A stretch of 64,000 nucleotides of DNA from Bordetella genomosp. 9 (GTDB lineage Bacteria; Pseudomonadota; Gammaproteobacteria; Burkholderiales; Burkholderiaceae_B): contig NZ_NEVJ01000002.1 of assembly GCF_002261425.1 (NCBI RefSeq), forward strand, positions 682,001-746,000, given 5' to 3'. The notes under the pieces were generated by a model, which ran no database searches, was not told the origin of the DNA, and saw only the letters and a list, made by a program, of their open reading frames with translations. Shown here piece after piece: positions 57,090 through 64,000 of this stretch. How positions within the stretch are numbered: the stretch's first letter is position 1; each line of letters starts with the position of its first letter. A program made the translations under genes and the position numbers.

Positions 57090-57812
57090 GTGCAAACGCA
57101 AGCAGCAGACGGCGTGTTGTGTATCGGTCTGTTAGAGGATGATGCGGACTTTCGGGAAGAGCTGAAGCTGGGGCTGGGCGGATACGGCTTTCGCGTGAAC
57201 TTCGCCTGCGCCAGCGCGGCGGATTTCTATCGCCATATGGAAAGCCAGCCCTGCGACGTCGTCATCCTCGACGCCAATGTGCAGGGTGCGGAAGATGGCT
57301 TCTCGGTCGCGACGCGCCTGCGCGCGCTGCACGCCGTCGGCATTGTGATGCTGACCGGGCGTGGCGCGCTGGAAGATCGCGTGCGCGGTCTGGAAGGCGG
57401 GGCGGATATCTACATCACCAAGCCGGTCGACCTGCTGGAACTGAGTTCCGTCATTCGCAGCCTGGCGCGCCGCATGCGCTTGTCGCGCAGCGCCGCGCCG
57501 CAGCCGGTGGCGGAACGCGGCAACCAGAACTGGAGCCTGCAGGACGGCGGCTGGATCCTGGTGTCGCCCGATGGCGGTAGCCTGCACCTGAGCGCCCAGG
57601 AACGCGTTTTCCTGAATGCGTTGATCGAAGCCAGCGGCAACGTCGTGAGCCGTCAGGCATTGTCGGAGCTGTTCAGCCCGTCGAACCCCAGCGAATTCGA
57701 ACTGCGCCGCATCGATGTGCTGGTCAGCCGCCTGCGCGCCAAGGCGCAGTCCAGCGGCATGAAGCTGCCGGTGCTGTCCGTGCGCGGGCAGGGCTACGTG
57801 TTCGCGGCCTGA
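57090..57812 (+). CDS. Response regulator, OmpR-like winged helix
   Basis: A 240-aa protein starting with GTG. Receiver domain: LEDDADF acidic pair, phospho-acceptor Asp in VVILDANV, Thr/Ser region VMLTGRG, Lys in YITKPVD. C-terminal winged helix (HLSAQERVFLNALIEASGNVVSRQALSEL, SVRGQGYVF). It faces a histidine kinase gene 25 bases away on the other strand. Confidence 0.85.
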   Translation: MQTQAADGVLCIGLLEDDADFREELKLGLGGYGFRVNFACASAADFYRHMESQPCDVVILDANVQGAEDGFSVATRLRALHAVGIVMLTGRGALEDRVRGLEGGADIYITKPVDLLELSSVIRSLARRMRLSRSAAPQPVAERGNQNWSLQDGGWILVSPDGGSLHLSAQERVFLNALIEASGNVVSRQALSELFSPSNPSEFELRRIDVLVSRLRAKAQSSGMKLPVLSVRGQGYVFAA

Positions 57813-57837
57813 TCGGCCTGATCGGGTTTATCGACCG

Positions 57838-59172
57838 CTAGCGCACTTTGCTGATGGGCAGCGCGATCGTGAAGCGCGCGCCCTTGCCCGGCTCGCTTTC
57901 GACCGTCAACGTGCCGCCCTGGCGTTCGCAGATCTTGCGTACCAGGAACAGGCCCAGGCCCAGGCCCTTGGTTTCGCGATGGGCGGCGCGGCGGAAATGC
58001 GGGTCGAAAATCCGCGCCTGATCTTCCTTTTCGATGCCCGGCCCGCGGTCGGCGACCGTGATCCAGGCGGTACGGTCGCCTGGGCTGGTCACCGTTCCCA
58101 CCTGGATCACGATAGGCTGGTCGGCTGGCGAGTACTTCACCGCGTTGTGGATGAGGTTGCGCAGCACGACGCCCGTGAGCGGGCCGTCGCACCAGGCAGG
58201 CGCCGGCGTGGGCGCTTCCAGCTGGAGGCGGTGCGCGACGTCGTTCTGGATCGAGGCCACCACGTCGGCGGCCAGCCGGGCCAGATCCACGACTTCGTGG
58301 CGCGGCGCGACAGCTTCATCGTAGGCGCTTTCCTGCACCAGCAACTGGTCCATCAGTTCGCTGATCCGGGCCACCGCGCGCCCGATGCGCTGCAGGCGGC
58401 TGTCGATCTGTTCGTCGCTGCCTTCCAGGACCATTTCCAGGGATTGCACGGCGGCGCTGATGGTCGCCACGGGCGAACGCATTTCGTGCGACAGCAGCGC
58501 GTTCATCTGGCGCTGGCGCTCCAGTACCTCGTTCAGCATGGACAGCCGCGCTTCGATTTCCCGCTGGCCGGCCGCCAGCGATGCCGGCGTGGCTTTCGCT
58601 TCAACCCGCGTGGCGGCCGGGGGCCGGCCCAGCGCCGATCCCGCGTCGCTGGTCCTGCGTCGGGTCGGCGTGGCGGCAGCCGCCAGCACGACCAGCAGCG
58701 CGATACCGCCGCACGCGGCCGCGAGCACGGCGAACGCCGGCGGGATGGCCGTCGGGCTCACCTGCGCGTAGAAGGCCACGGCATCGATGGCGAAGCCGAC
58801 GCCGAGCGCGGCGATCGCCGCCACCCATGCGCATATCTTGAAGATCACGGACCAGAGGCGAAGACCGCGCCGGCGCAGCGCGTGTCCCGCCATCCACAGG
58901 ACGGCGCTCGCGCCCAGGCCCAGGCAGGCCGCCGACGCGCCGGCCTGCGCGGACTGGGGCACCCAGGCGGCCAGCAGCCCCCACAGCAAGGCGACTCGCG
59001 CGGCTTGCGACGCCAGCAGCAACAGCGTGGCGATGAGCGGGAATCCGGTGCGGCGCCTGGCGGCGATCAGCATGATGGCGACCAGGACGGCGGCAGCCAG
59101 GCCGGCCAGGCTGGCTCGGTGCGAGTTCAAGAGCGCGCCGGCGACGGCCGGATACCAGGAATCAGGGTTCAT
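57838..59172 (-). CDS. Membrane sensor histidine kinase
   Basis: A 444-aa protein from ATG 59172 (MNPDSWYPAVAGALLNSHR). About six membrane segments in residues 15-180, then the H-box LLSHEMRSPVATISAAV (phospho-His), N-box LRNLIHNAVKYSP, DRGPGIE, and LGLGLFLVRKICE. With the facing regulator it probably forms one two-component system. No large periplasmic domain, so it likely senses a membrane signal. Confidence 0.85.
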   Translation of the reverse strand: MNPDSWYPAVAGALLNSHRASLAGLAAAVLVAIMLIAARRRTGFPLIATLLLLASQAARVALLWGLLAAWVPQSAQAGASAACLGLGASAVLWMAGHALRRRGLRLWSVIFKICAWVAAIAALGVGFAIDAVAFYAQVSPTAIPPAFAVLAAACGGIALLVVLAAAATPTRRRTSDAGSALGRPPAATRVEAKATPASLAAGQREIEARLSMLNEVLERQRQMNALLSHEMRSPVATISAAVQSLEMVLEGSDEQIDSRLQRIGRAVARISELMDQLLVQESAYDEAVAPRHEVVDLARLAADVVASIQNDVAHRLQLEAPTPAPAWCDGPLTGVVLRNLIHNAVKYSPADQPIVIQVGTVTSPGDRTAWITVADRGPGIEKEDQARIFDPHFRRAAHRETKGLGLGLFLVRKICERQGGTLTVESEPGKGARFTIALPISKVR

Positions 59173-59403
59173 GCAGACTTCGAATAGGCCGGTGCGGTGA
59201 GCGTTGAGCGGCGCGAAGGGTTCGCGCGGCACCTGGCGTTAGTTTGCGCGGAAGTATAGCGGCATGCTCGCCGAAGAACGCCGCGCCTTCGATGCGGCGA
59301 TGCGTCAATGCATCACCACAGCCATGCGGCCATGCGCGGCCGCGCGCAGGCGCCGATGCGCCGATGCGCCAACGCGGCCGCGACCGCGGCACGGACGGCG
59401 TCC
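59173..59403. other. Gap between kinase and LapD-like genes
   Basis: 231 bases, GC-rich, with a short imperfect repeat GCGCCGATGC near 59,351-59,375 and a GCGGCCGCG palindrome. A minus-strand promoter for the kinase is expected near 59,200, but none is clear. No terminator seen for the LapD-like gene. Confidence 0.35.
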
Positions 59404-61341
59404 TCAGGCGGCCAGGCTTTCGATGGGATGGGCGACCACGGCGATGCCCTGGCGCGCCAGGAACGCGGCGGTCTCCTCGTCCGCGCGGCCATCCGCGTAG
59501 ACCTCAACCCCCAGGCCTTTGGCCGTTTCGCGAACCGACGTCGCCAGGTGCCGGCTGCCGGGACTGCGCGCCATGGCGTCGACGAAGGATGCACCCAGCT
59601 TGACGTAGGCAACGGGCAATTCGTGCAGGCGCGTCATGACGTTGAAGTCGTCCGAAAGGTGGCTGACCCCGATGCGCGCCCCGACGTCGCAGACCACCGC
59701 GCACAGCGTGCGCACATGGTCGAAGTTTTCCAGCAGTCCGCGGGCTTCCACTTCCAGCACCAGGCGGCCGGCCTGCGCCGGGCGGTCCCTGAGCATCTGC
59801 CCGAGCCGCGACAGAAAGTTGGACTGGCCCAGCGACGGCAGGGCCAGCGCGATCGACAGCGTGCCGCCATGCGACACCAGCCAGTCCAGCGCGAGCCGGA
59901 TGGCCTGGATATCGCATTCGGGCGACAGTCCCAGCCGCACCGCCGCCGGCATGAATATGTGCGCGGGCAGGGGCCCCTGGGCGTCGGCATCGTGCAGCAT
60001 CAACGTGCCTTCGTGGCGCAGTGTCGCGCCGTCCGCGCCCAGCAGCGCCTGCGACGCCAGCGAAAAGCGATGCTGTTCCAGCGCCATCACCAGCGTATCG
60101 CGCCACTGCAGTTCGCCGGCGGCTTCCGCCAGGCCGGGCGATTCCGCCCTGACCGGCGAGTCGGTATCGGCGCTCTCCGCGCGCATCAGCGCATGGTCGA
60201 GCAGGGCCAGCAATTCGCTGGCGCGGTCGCCGCGCGAGTAGGGCGCCGTCGCCAGTGCCCAGCGGCACCACTGGTTTTCGCCCAGGGACACGCGCAGCGC
60301 GCGCAGCTCGTGCCGCAGCTGATCGGCCAGCGGCCCCGCCTGGGACGCCGTCACGCCCTGCAGCAGCAAGGCGAAGTCGGAGCCGTTCAGGCGTGCCAGC
60401 AGGTAAGGCGGTACGTGGTGGCGGCCCAGCTTCTGGTCCAGCCTGAGTCCGACCGAACGCAGCCACTGGTCGGTGATGTCGCGCGGCATGTGGCGGTTGA
60501 TCGCGGCGAGGTCGCGCTGGCGGAACATCAGCACGTAGCCGGATTCGGCGTTCGGCGCCTGCGTGCCGCCGGTCAGGGCGCGGCGCAGTTCGTTGAAAAA
60601 ATACTTGCGATTGGGCAGCCGGGTGACGGGATCCAGGTTCAATTCCAGCTGCAGGGATTCGATGCGCGCATGGGCTTCCTCGGCCGTCATGCGCAGCCTT
60701 TCGCGCGCCTCGGCCAGGGCGTCGGCCACGTCGGCGACTTCGCGCCAGGGCGGCAGGGCGACCGGCGGGGCGGGGTCGCCGTGGGCCAGGGCCCGCACCT
60801 GCGCGCTGATCCCCTGCAGCACCCGTTTCTGCAGCCAGCGCACCATGCCCCGGGCATAGACCAGCCAGCACAGCCCGGCGAACGCCACCAGCAGCGCCAG
60901 GCCGACCGAATGCCGCCATAGTGCCCGCAGTGCCTCGGTATCGTCGGCCACGACGGTGACCGTGCCGGGCACGCCGGCCGTGGTCTTGAACGGCCGGGAC
61001 GCCGCGGGTGGCCGGGGGGCGATCAGGGAGGCGAACCAGTCGGGCGCCGCGCTCGGCGGGTCCTGCTTGACGTACTCGAAGGCCAGGCCGCCGTGCACTT
61101 CGATGCGCCGATAGGCGCCGCTGGCGAAAATGTCCCGCGCCACCGCGCGCCAGGTGGTCTCGTCGGCGGCGGGATCGCGGCCGAACACCGCGGCCAGCGT
61201 GGCGGCGGCCATCTCGCCGCGGGCGCGCAGCTCGTCGCCGAGATATCGGCGGGCCGCATCGATGTTCAGCATCTGCGAGCCGATGAGCAGCAACGCCGTG
61301 ACCGCGGCGACGCTGACGAGCAATTGTCGCAATAGGGACAT
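59404..61341 (-). CDS. LapD-like c-di-GMP receptor (degenerate GGDEF-EAL)
   Basis: A 645-aa protein from ATG 61341 (MSLLRQLLVSVAAVTAL), the start that matches LapD; longer starts at 61,359 or 61,380 exist. Order: membrane helix, periplasmic LapD/MoxY domain (~25-135), second helix (~150-170), HAMP (~180-225), GGDEF domain with LNGSDFALLL instead of GGDEF, EAL domain with SQALLG instead of EALLR. Both domains look inactive, as in LapD, a receptor that binds c-di-GMP and controls the LapG protease. No LapG is seen nearby. Confidence 0.8.
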   Translation of the reverse strand: MSLLRQLLVSVAAVTALLLIGSQMLNIDAARRYLGDELRARGEMAAATLAAVFGRDPAADETTWRAVARDIFASGAYRRIEVHGGLAFEYVKQDPPSAAPDWFASLIAPRPPAASRPFKTTAGVPGTVTVVADDTEALRALWRHSVGLALLVAFAGLCWLVYARGMVRWLQKRVLQGISAQVRALAHGDPAPPVALPPWREVADVADALAEARERLRMTAEEAHARIESLQLELNLDPVTRLPNRKYFFNELRRALTGGTQAPNAESGYVLMFRQRDLAAINRHMPRDITDQWLRSVGLRLDQKLGRHHVPPYLLARLNGSDFALLLQGVTASQAGPLADQLRHELRALRVSLGENQWCRWALATAPYSRGDRASELLALLDHALMRAESADTDSPVRAESPGLAEAAGELQWRDTLVMALEQHRFSLASQALLGADGATLRHEGTLMLHDADAQGPLPAHIFMPAAVRLGLSPECDIQAIRLALDWLVSHGGTLSIALALPSLGQSNFLSRLGQMLRDRPAQAGRLVLEVEARGLLENFDHVRTLCAVVCDVGARIGVSHLSDDFNVMTRLHELPVAYVKLGASFVDAMARSPGSRHLATSVRETAKGLGVEVYADGRADEETAAFLARQGIAVVAHPIESLAA

Positions 61342-61479
61342 AGGTAGGGCTGCGCGTTCCATCGTTGGGGGCAGGCGCATGCCGGCCGCCGTACCGCCTT
61401 GCCGGGATAGGCGCGCATAGTGTAGGGTGTTTTGGCGGATCGCAGGCCGTACGGCTGCGACGGGGCGGCGATACGGCGC

Positions 61480-62763
61480 CTATTGGGCGAGTTCTTCGCG
61501 CTCGCGGCCGTATACCTCGACCCGGTTGCGGCTGCCGCTCTTGGCCCGGTACAGCGCCATGTCGGCGCGCATCAACAGCGTGTCGAGCGACACGCCGGGC
61601 TCGTGCATCGCCAGGCCGAGCGAGATCGTCATGCTCAACGGGCCGCCTTCCAGCAGGCCGATCTTCATCCCCGCGACGGCCTGGCGCAGGCGTTCGGCCG
61701 CCACGAGGGCGGCGGGCAGATCGGTATGCGGCATCAGCACGGCGAATTCCTCGCCGCCGAAGCGGCCGATGATGTCGCTGTCGCGCAGGGTATTGGTGAT
61801 GGTGTCCGTGACGCGGCGGATCGCCTGGTCGCCGACGTGGTGGCCGTAGCGGTCGTTGATCGATTTGAAGTGATCGATGTCGATCAGCAGCGCCGCCAGC
61901 GGGTGTGGATAGCGTCGGCATTGCAGGATCTGCGCCTCGGCGGTTTCCATGAACGCACGGCGGTTTTTCAGACCGGTCAGGGGGTCCGTGTTGGCCAGCC
62001 AGACCAACTGGCGGGTGCGATGCGCGACCGCCGATTCCAGCCGCGCGTTGGCCTGCGCCATGCGCTGGTTGAAATGGCGCGCATGCCGGTTCAGGACGAG
62101 CAGCCAGATCGCCAGTATCCCGCTGCAGATCAGCAGTCCCACGAACGACCACTGCAGACGCCTGAAGCCGTCGGCCACCGCCGTATTGTGCTGGTTGCTG
62201 TCGCCGCGCTGCGCCTGGTATACAGCTCCGCCCAGGCGGTCGACCAGCAGGCGGGCTTCGTCCGCATGATCGGCCAGGTCCTGCGCCGCGCCGCGGATGC
62301 GGTTGGGGTCGCCGGTATCGGCCGCGTCGCGCCAGGTCCGCAGCCGGTCGTCCAGCATCTGCACGTCGACGCGCGCCGCGGGCAGCGAGCGCACCAGGGC
62401 GACGCCGGGGGCGCTTTCCGCGGTGCCGGGATTGACGAAGGTGGCCAGCGCCTGCAGGTCCTGTACGAATTCCCTGGCGTCGCCGCCGGCCACGGTTTTT
62501 TGGGCGTCGGCGATGAGCCGGTTCATCTGCGACACCAGACGGTAGCTGTACAGGCCGCTATCGGCGCCGCCCGGTTGCGATACCACCCGCGATTGGGTGA
62601 ACAGCGTGGCTCCGGTCACCAGGGCCAGCAGCGCCATGGCGACCAGCAGGGTGACGAGCGCGATCGCCAGCCCGCGCCGCCGGGGACTCGGGGGCACGGC
62701 GTGCCAGGTCTCGTCCTGTGGCAGGGCGGGCTCCTTGGCGGTCGCGGGTTGCGGGGGTGTCAT
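61480..62763 (-). CDS. Diguanylate cyclase with membrane sensor domain
   Basis: A 427-aa protein with helices at ~31-52 and ~205-226 around a periplasmic helical sensor region (TGATLFTQSRVVSQ, LADHADEARLLVDRLGG). Then a GGDEF domain with the active GRFGGEEFAVL and an I-site RDSD five residues upstream, so c-di-GMP should inhibit it. It makes c-di-GMP from GTP. Same strand as the LapD-like gene, 138 bases upstream, a likely functional pair. Confidence 0.85.
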   Translation of the reverse strand: MTPPQPATAKEPALPQDETWHAVPPSPRRRGLAIALVTLLVAMALLALVTGATLFTQSRVVSQPGGADSGLYSYRLVSQMNRLIADAQKTVAGGDAREFVQDLQALATFVNPGTAESAPGVALVRSLPAARVDVQMLDDRLRTWRDAADTGDPNRIRGAAQDLADHADEARLLVDRLGGAVYQAQRGDSNQHNTAVADGFRRLQWSFVGLLICSGILAIWLLVLNRHARHFNQRMAQANARLESAVAHRTRQLVWLANTDPLTGLKNRRAFMETAEAQILQCRRYPHPLAALLIDIDHFKSINDRYGHHVGDQAIRRVTDTITNTLRDSDIIGRFGGEEFAVLMPHTDLPAALVAAERLRQAVAGMKIGLLEGGPLSMTISLGLAMHEPGVSLDTLLMRADMALYRAKSGSRNRVEVYGREREELAQ

Positions 62764-63262
62764 GGGTGCGCTGGACGATGCAAGGCGTCAGGGCCGCGTC
62801 GGGCGGGCGGGTTGGCCAACCGGGCGACCGGGCATGGCCGGGCTGCGGGTGGTCTCGAACTGCGCGGTCAAACGTTCGTACATGCTGTCCTTCTCCTGCC
62901 TGGATGGTGAGCGCAGCGCAACGTACAACCCGGAGGCCGGCGCGAGCTGCCGTCCGGCCTGCGTTACGCATGCGAAAAGACATGGATGCGGGACGTTAGA
63001 GGGCTCAATCAAGGCCGCCTGATACAAAAAGCATCCGGGATTTTCAGCGGGTTAACATTTTGGGGTCCGGGCGGGCATGCATCAACAACGAATAATCGCG
63101 ATGAGTTGCCGAAGATCGAGGTTTTATTGCCGTCCGTCTCTTTGTGTGCGGCGTTTATCGCTGTTTAACGGCGGCTTGCACCGGAATGGGCGGTGCCGCG
63201 CGCGGGTGTCATAATCCCAACCATTCCGCGTCCGTCCTGGGCGCCTCGCATCCAGAACAACC
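62764..63262. other. Intergenic region before aroC
   Basis: 499 bases. A short leftward frame with a strong ribosome-binding site is listed separately. GCACCG-GAATGGG-CGGTGC (63178-63196) is a 6-bp hairpin. CATAAT at 63210-63215 could be the aroC -10, but the -35 is not convincing. Otherwise nothing recognised. Confidence 0.4.
62788..62883 (-). CDS. Short leader-like ORF upstream of the diguanylate cyclase gene
   Basis: A 31-aa frame (MYERLTAQFETTRSPAMPG, Pro-rich end) with AGGAG at good spacing, while the cyclase start itself has a weak site. It ends 24 bases before the cyclase start. It might be a regulatory leader peptide or a small protein; low certainty. Confidence 0.3.
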   Translation of the reverse strand: MYERLTAQFETTRSPAMPGRPVGQPARPTRP

Positions 63263-64000
63263 ATGTCCGGCAATACCTTAGGAAAGCTTTTCACCGTTAC
63301 CAACTTCGGCGAGTCCCATGGGCCGGCCATCGGCTGCGTGGTGGACGGCTGCCCCCCTGGCATGCCCCTGTCCGTCGAGGACATCCAGGCGGAACTGGAC
63401 CGTCGCCGCCCGGGAACCTCGCGGCACGTGACGCAACGCCAGGAGCCCGATCAGGTCGAGATTCTATCCGGGGTCTTCGAAGGCGCGACCACCGGCACCC
63501 CCATCGGCCTGCTGATCCGCAATACGGACGCGCGCAGCAAGGACTACGCGAACCTGGTCGATACCTTCCGCCCCGGCCATGCCGACTACAGCTACTTCCA
63601 CAAATACGGCGTACGCGATCCGCGCGGCGGCGGACGTTCCTCCGCGCGGCTGACGGCGCCGACCGTCGCCGCCGGCGCGATTGCCAAGAAATGGCTGGCG
63701 GCCACGCATGGCGTGCGCATCCGTGGCTACATGAGCCAGCTGGGGCCCATTTCCATCCCCTTCGAAAGCTGGGACGCGGTGCCCGACAATCCCTTTTTCG
63801 CGCCGAACGCCGGCATCGTGCCCCAGCTCGAAGCCTACATGGACGAGCTGCGCCGCGACGGCGATTCGGTCGGCGCGCGGGTCGAAGTGGTCGCCCAGAA
63901 CGCCCCGGCGGGGTGGGGCGAACCCCTCTACGACCGGCTGGACGCGGACATCGCGCACGCCATGATGGGCTTGAACGCGGTGAAGGCGGTTTCCATCGGC
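63263..64000 (+). CDS. aroC: Chorismate synthase (partial, C-terminus beyond window)
   Basis: Starts at ATG 63263 ([24 protein letters not shown], the chorismate synthase signature), with [31 protein letters not shown], and [22 protein letters not shown]. It converts EPSP to chorismate with reduced FMN. 246 of about 350 residues are in the window. Confidence 0.95.
   Translation, partial: MSGNTLGKLFTVTNFGESHGPAIGCVVDGCPPGMPLSVEDIQAELDRRRPGTSRHVTQRQEPDQVEILSGVFEGATTGTPIGLLIRNTDARSKDYANLVDTFRPGHADYSYFHKYGVRDPRGGGRSSARLTAPTVAAGAIAKKWLAATHGVRIRGYMSQLGPISIPFESWDAVPDNPFFAPNAGIVPQLEAYMDELRRDGDSVGARVEVVAQNAPAGWGEPLYDRLDADIAHAMMGLNAVKAVSIG

Noticed and set aside
59308..62910. Two long rightward frames opposite the LapD-like and cyclase genes
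   Set aside because: Antisense of well-supported c-di-GMP proteins; their products are Gln/Arg/Ala-rich without motifs.

Overview
The window is high-GC DNA whose housekeeping genes (thrB of the choline-kinase-like type, dusA, BPSS1780-type membrane protein, yihY, DUF2069, selO, aroC) point to a betaproteobacterium, most likely Alcaligenaceae (Bordetella or Achromobacter type). This is inferred from protein families only; no rRNA or tRNA gene was seen to confirm it.

Positions 1 to about 40,886 are a prophage with an HK97-type head and a long-tail (siphovirus) morphogenesis cluster. The left part (1-10,123) is read mainly leftward: integrase (cut by the window edge), DUF4224 protein, C5 DNA methyltransferase, ASCH-like protein, ParB-like protein, dNMP kinase, DUF2303 protein and small unknowns. 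Rightward insertions include a GIY-YIG-like nuclease gene that faces the methyltransferase. The switch region (10,124-10,737) holds a short CI-like repressor flanked by four copies of the palindrome AATAC-N4-GTATT, two on each side. Rightward early genes follow (Cro-like, CII-like, replication, Q-like antiterminator). The late operon then runs HNH, terS, terL, portal, protease, capsid, connectors, tail tube, a frameshifted tail chaperone pair, tape measure, tail tip and fibres, GH19 endolysin, two membrane coiled-coil proteins and nested Rz/Rz1. Several intrinsic-terminator-like hairpins lie inside this operon, one of them inside the protease gene, so antitermination probably controls it.

The right end (34,074-40,675) is a cargo region: a lipoprotein, a Dam-type methylase, a HicAB toxin-antitoxin pair with a clear operator-promoter, a stand-alone LigD-type ligase, a frameshifted DUF3606 gene, a gene behind a perfect LexA-type box, and a tight leftward operon. 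That operon consists of an unknown 344-aa protein, a four-helix membrane protein, an SRAP (HMCES/YedK) protein and a 71-aa protein.

The phage DNA ends at about 40,880, where a Flp/TadE-like pilin gene resumes without its leader and cleavage site (Leu-Thr-Glu-Tyr onward). The prophage therefore appears to have integrated into this pilin gene at the head of a Tad (tight adherence) pilus locus. The rest of the locus lies downstream: TadG-like, TadE-like, an unknown secreted protein, CpaB, the CpaC secretin, an FHA-CpaF ATPase fusion, TadB, TadC and a DUF192 protein. Positions 50,026-64,000 are ordinary chromosome, including a two-component pair facing each other (57,090-59,172), a LapD-like c-di-GMP receptor with an active-type diguanylate cyclase (59,404-62,763), and the start of aroC.
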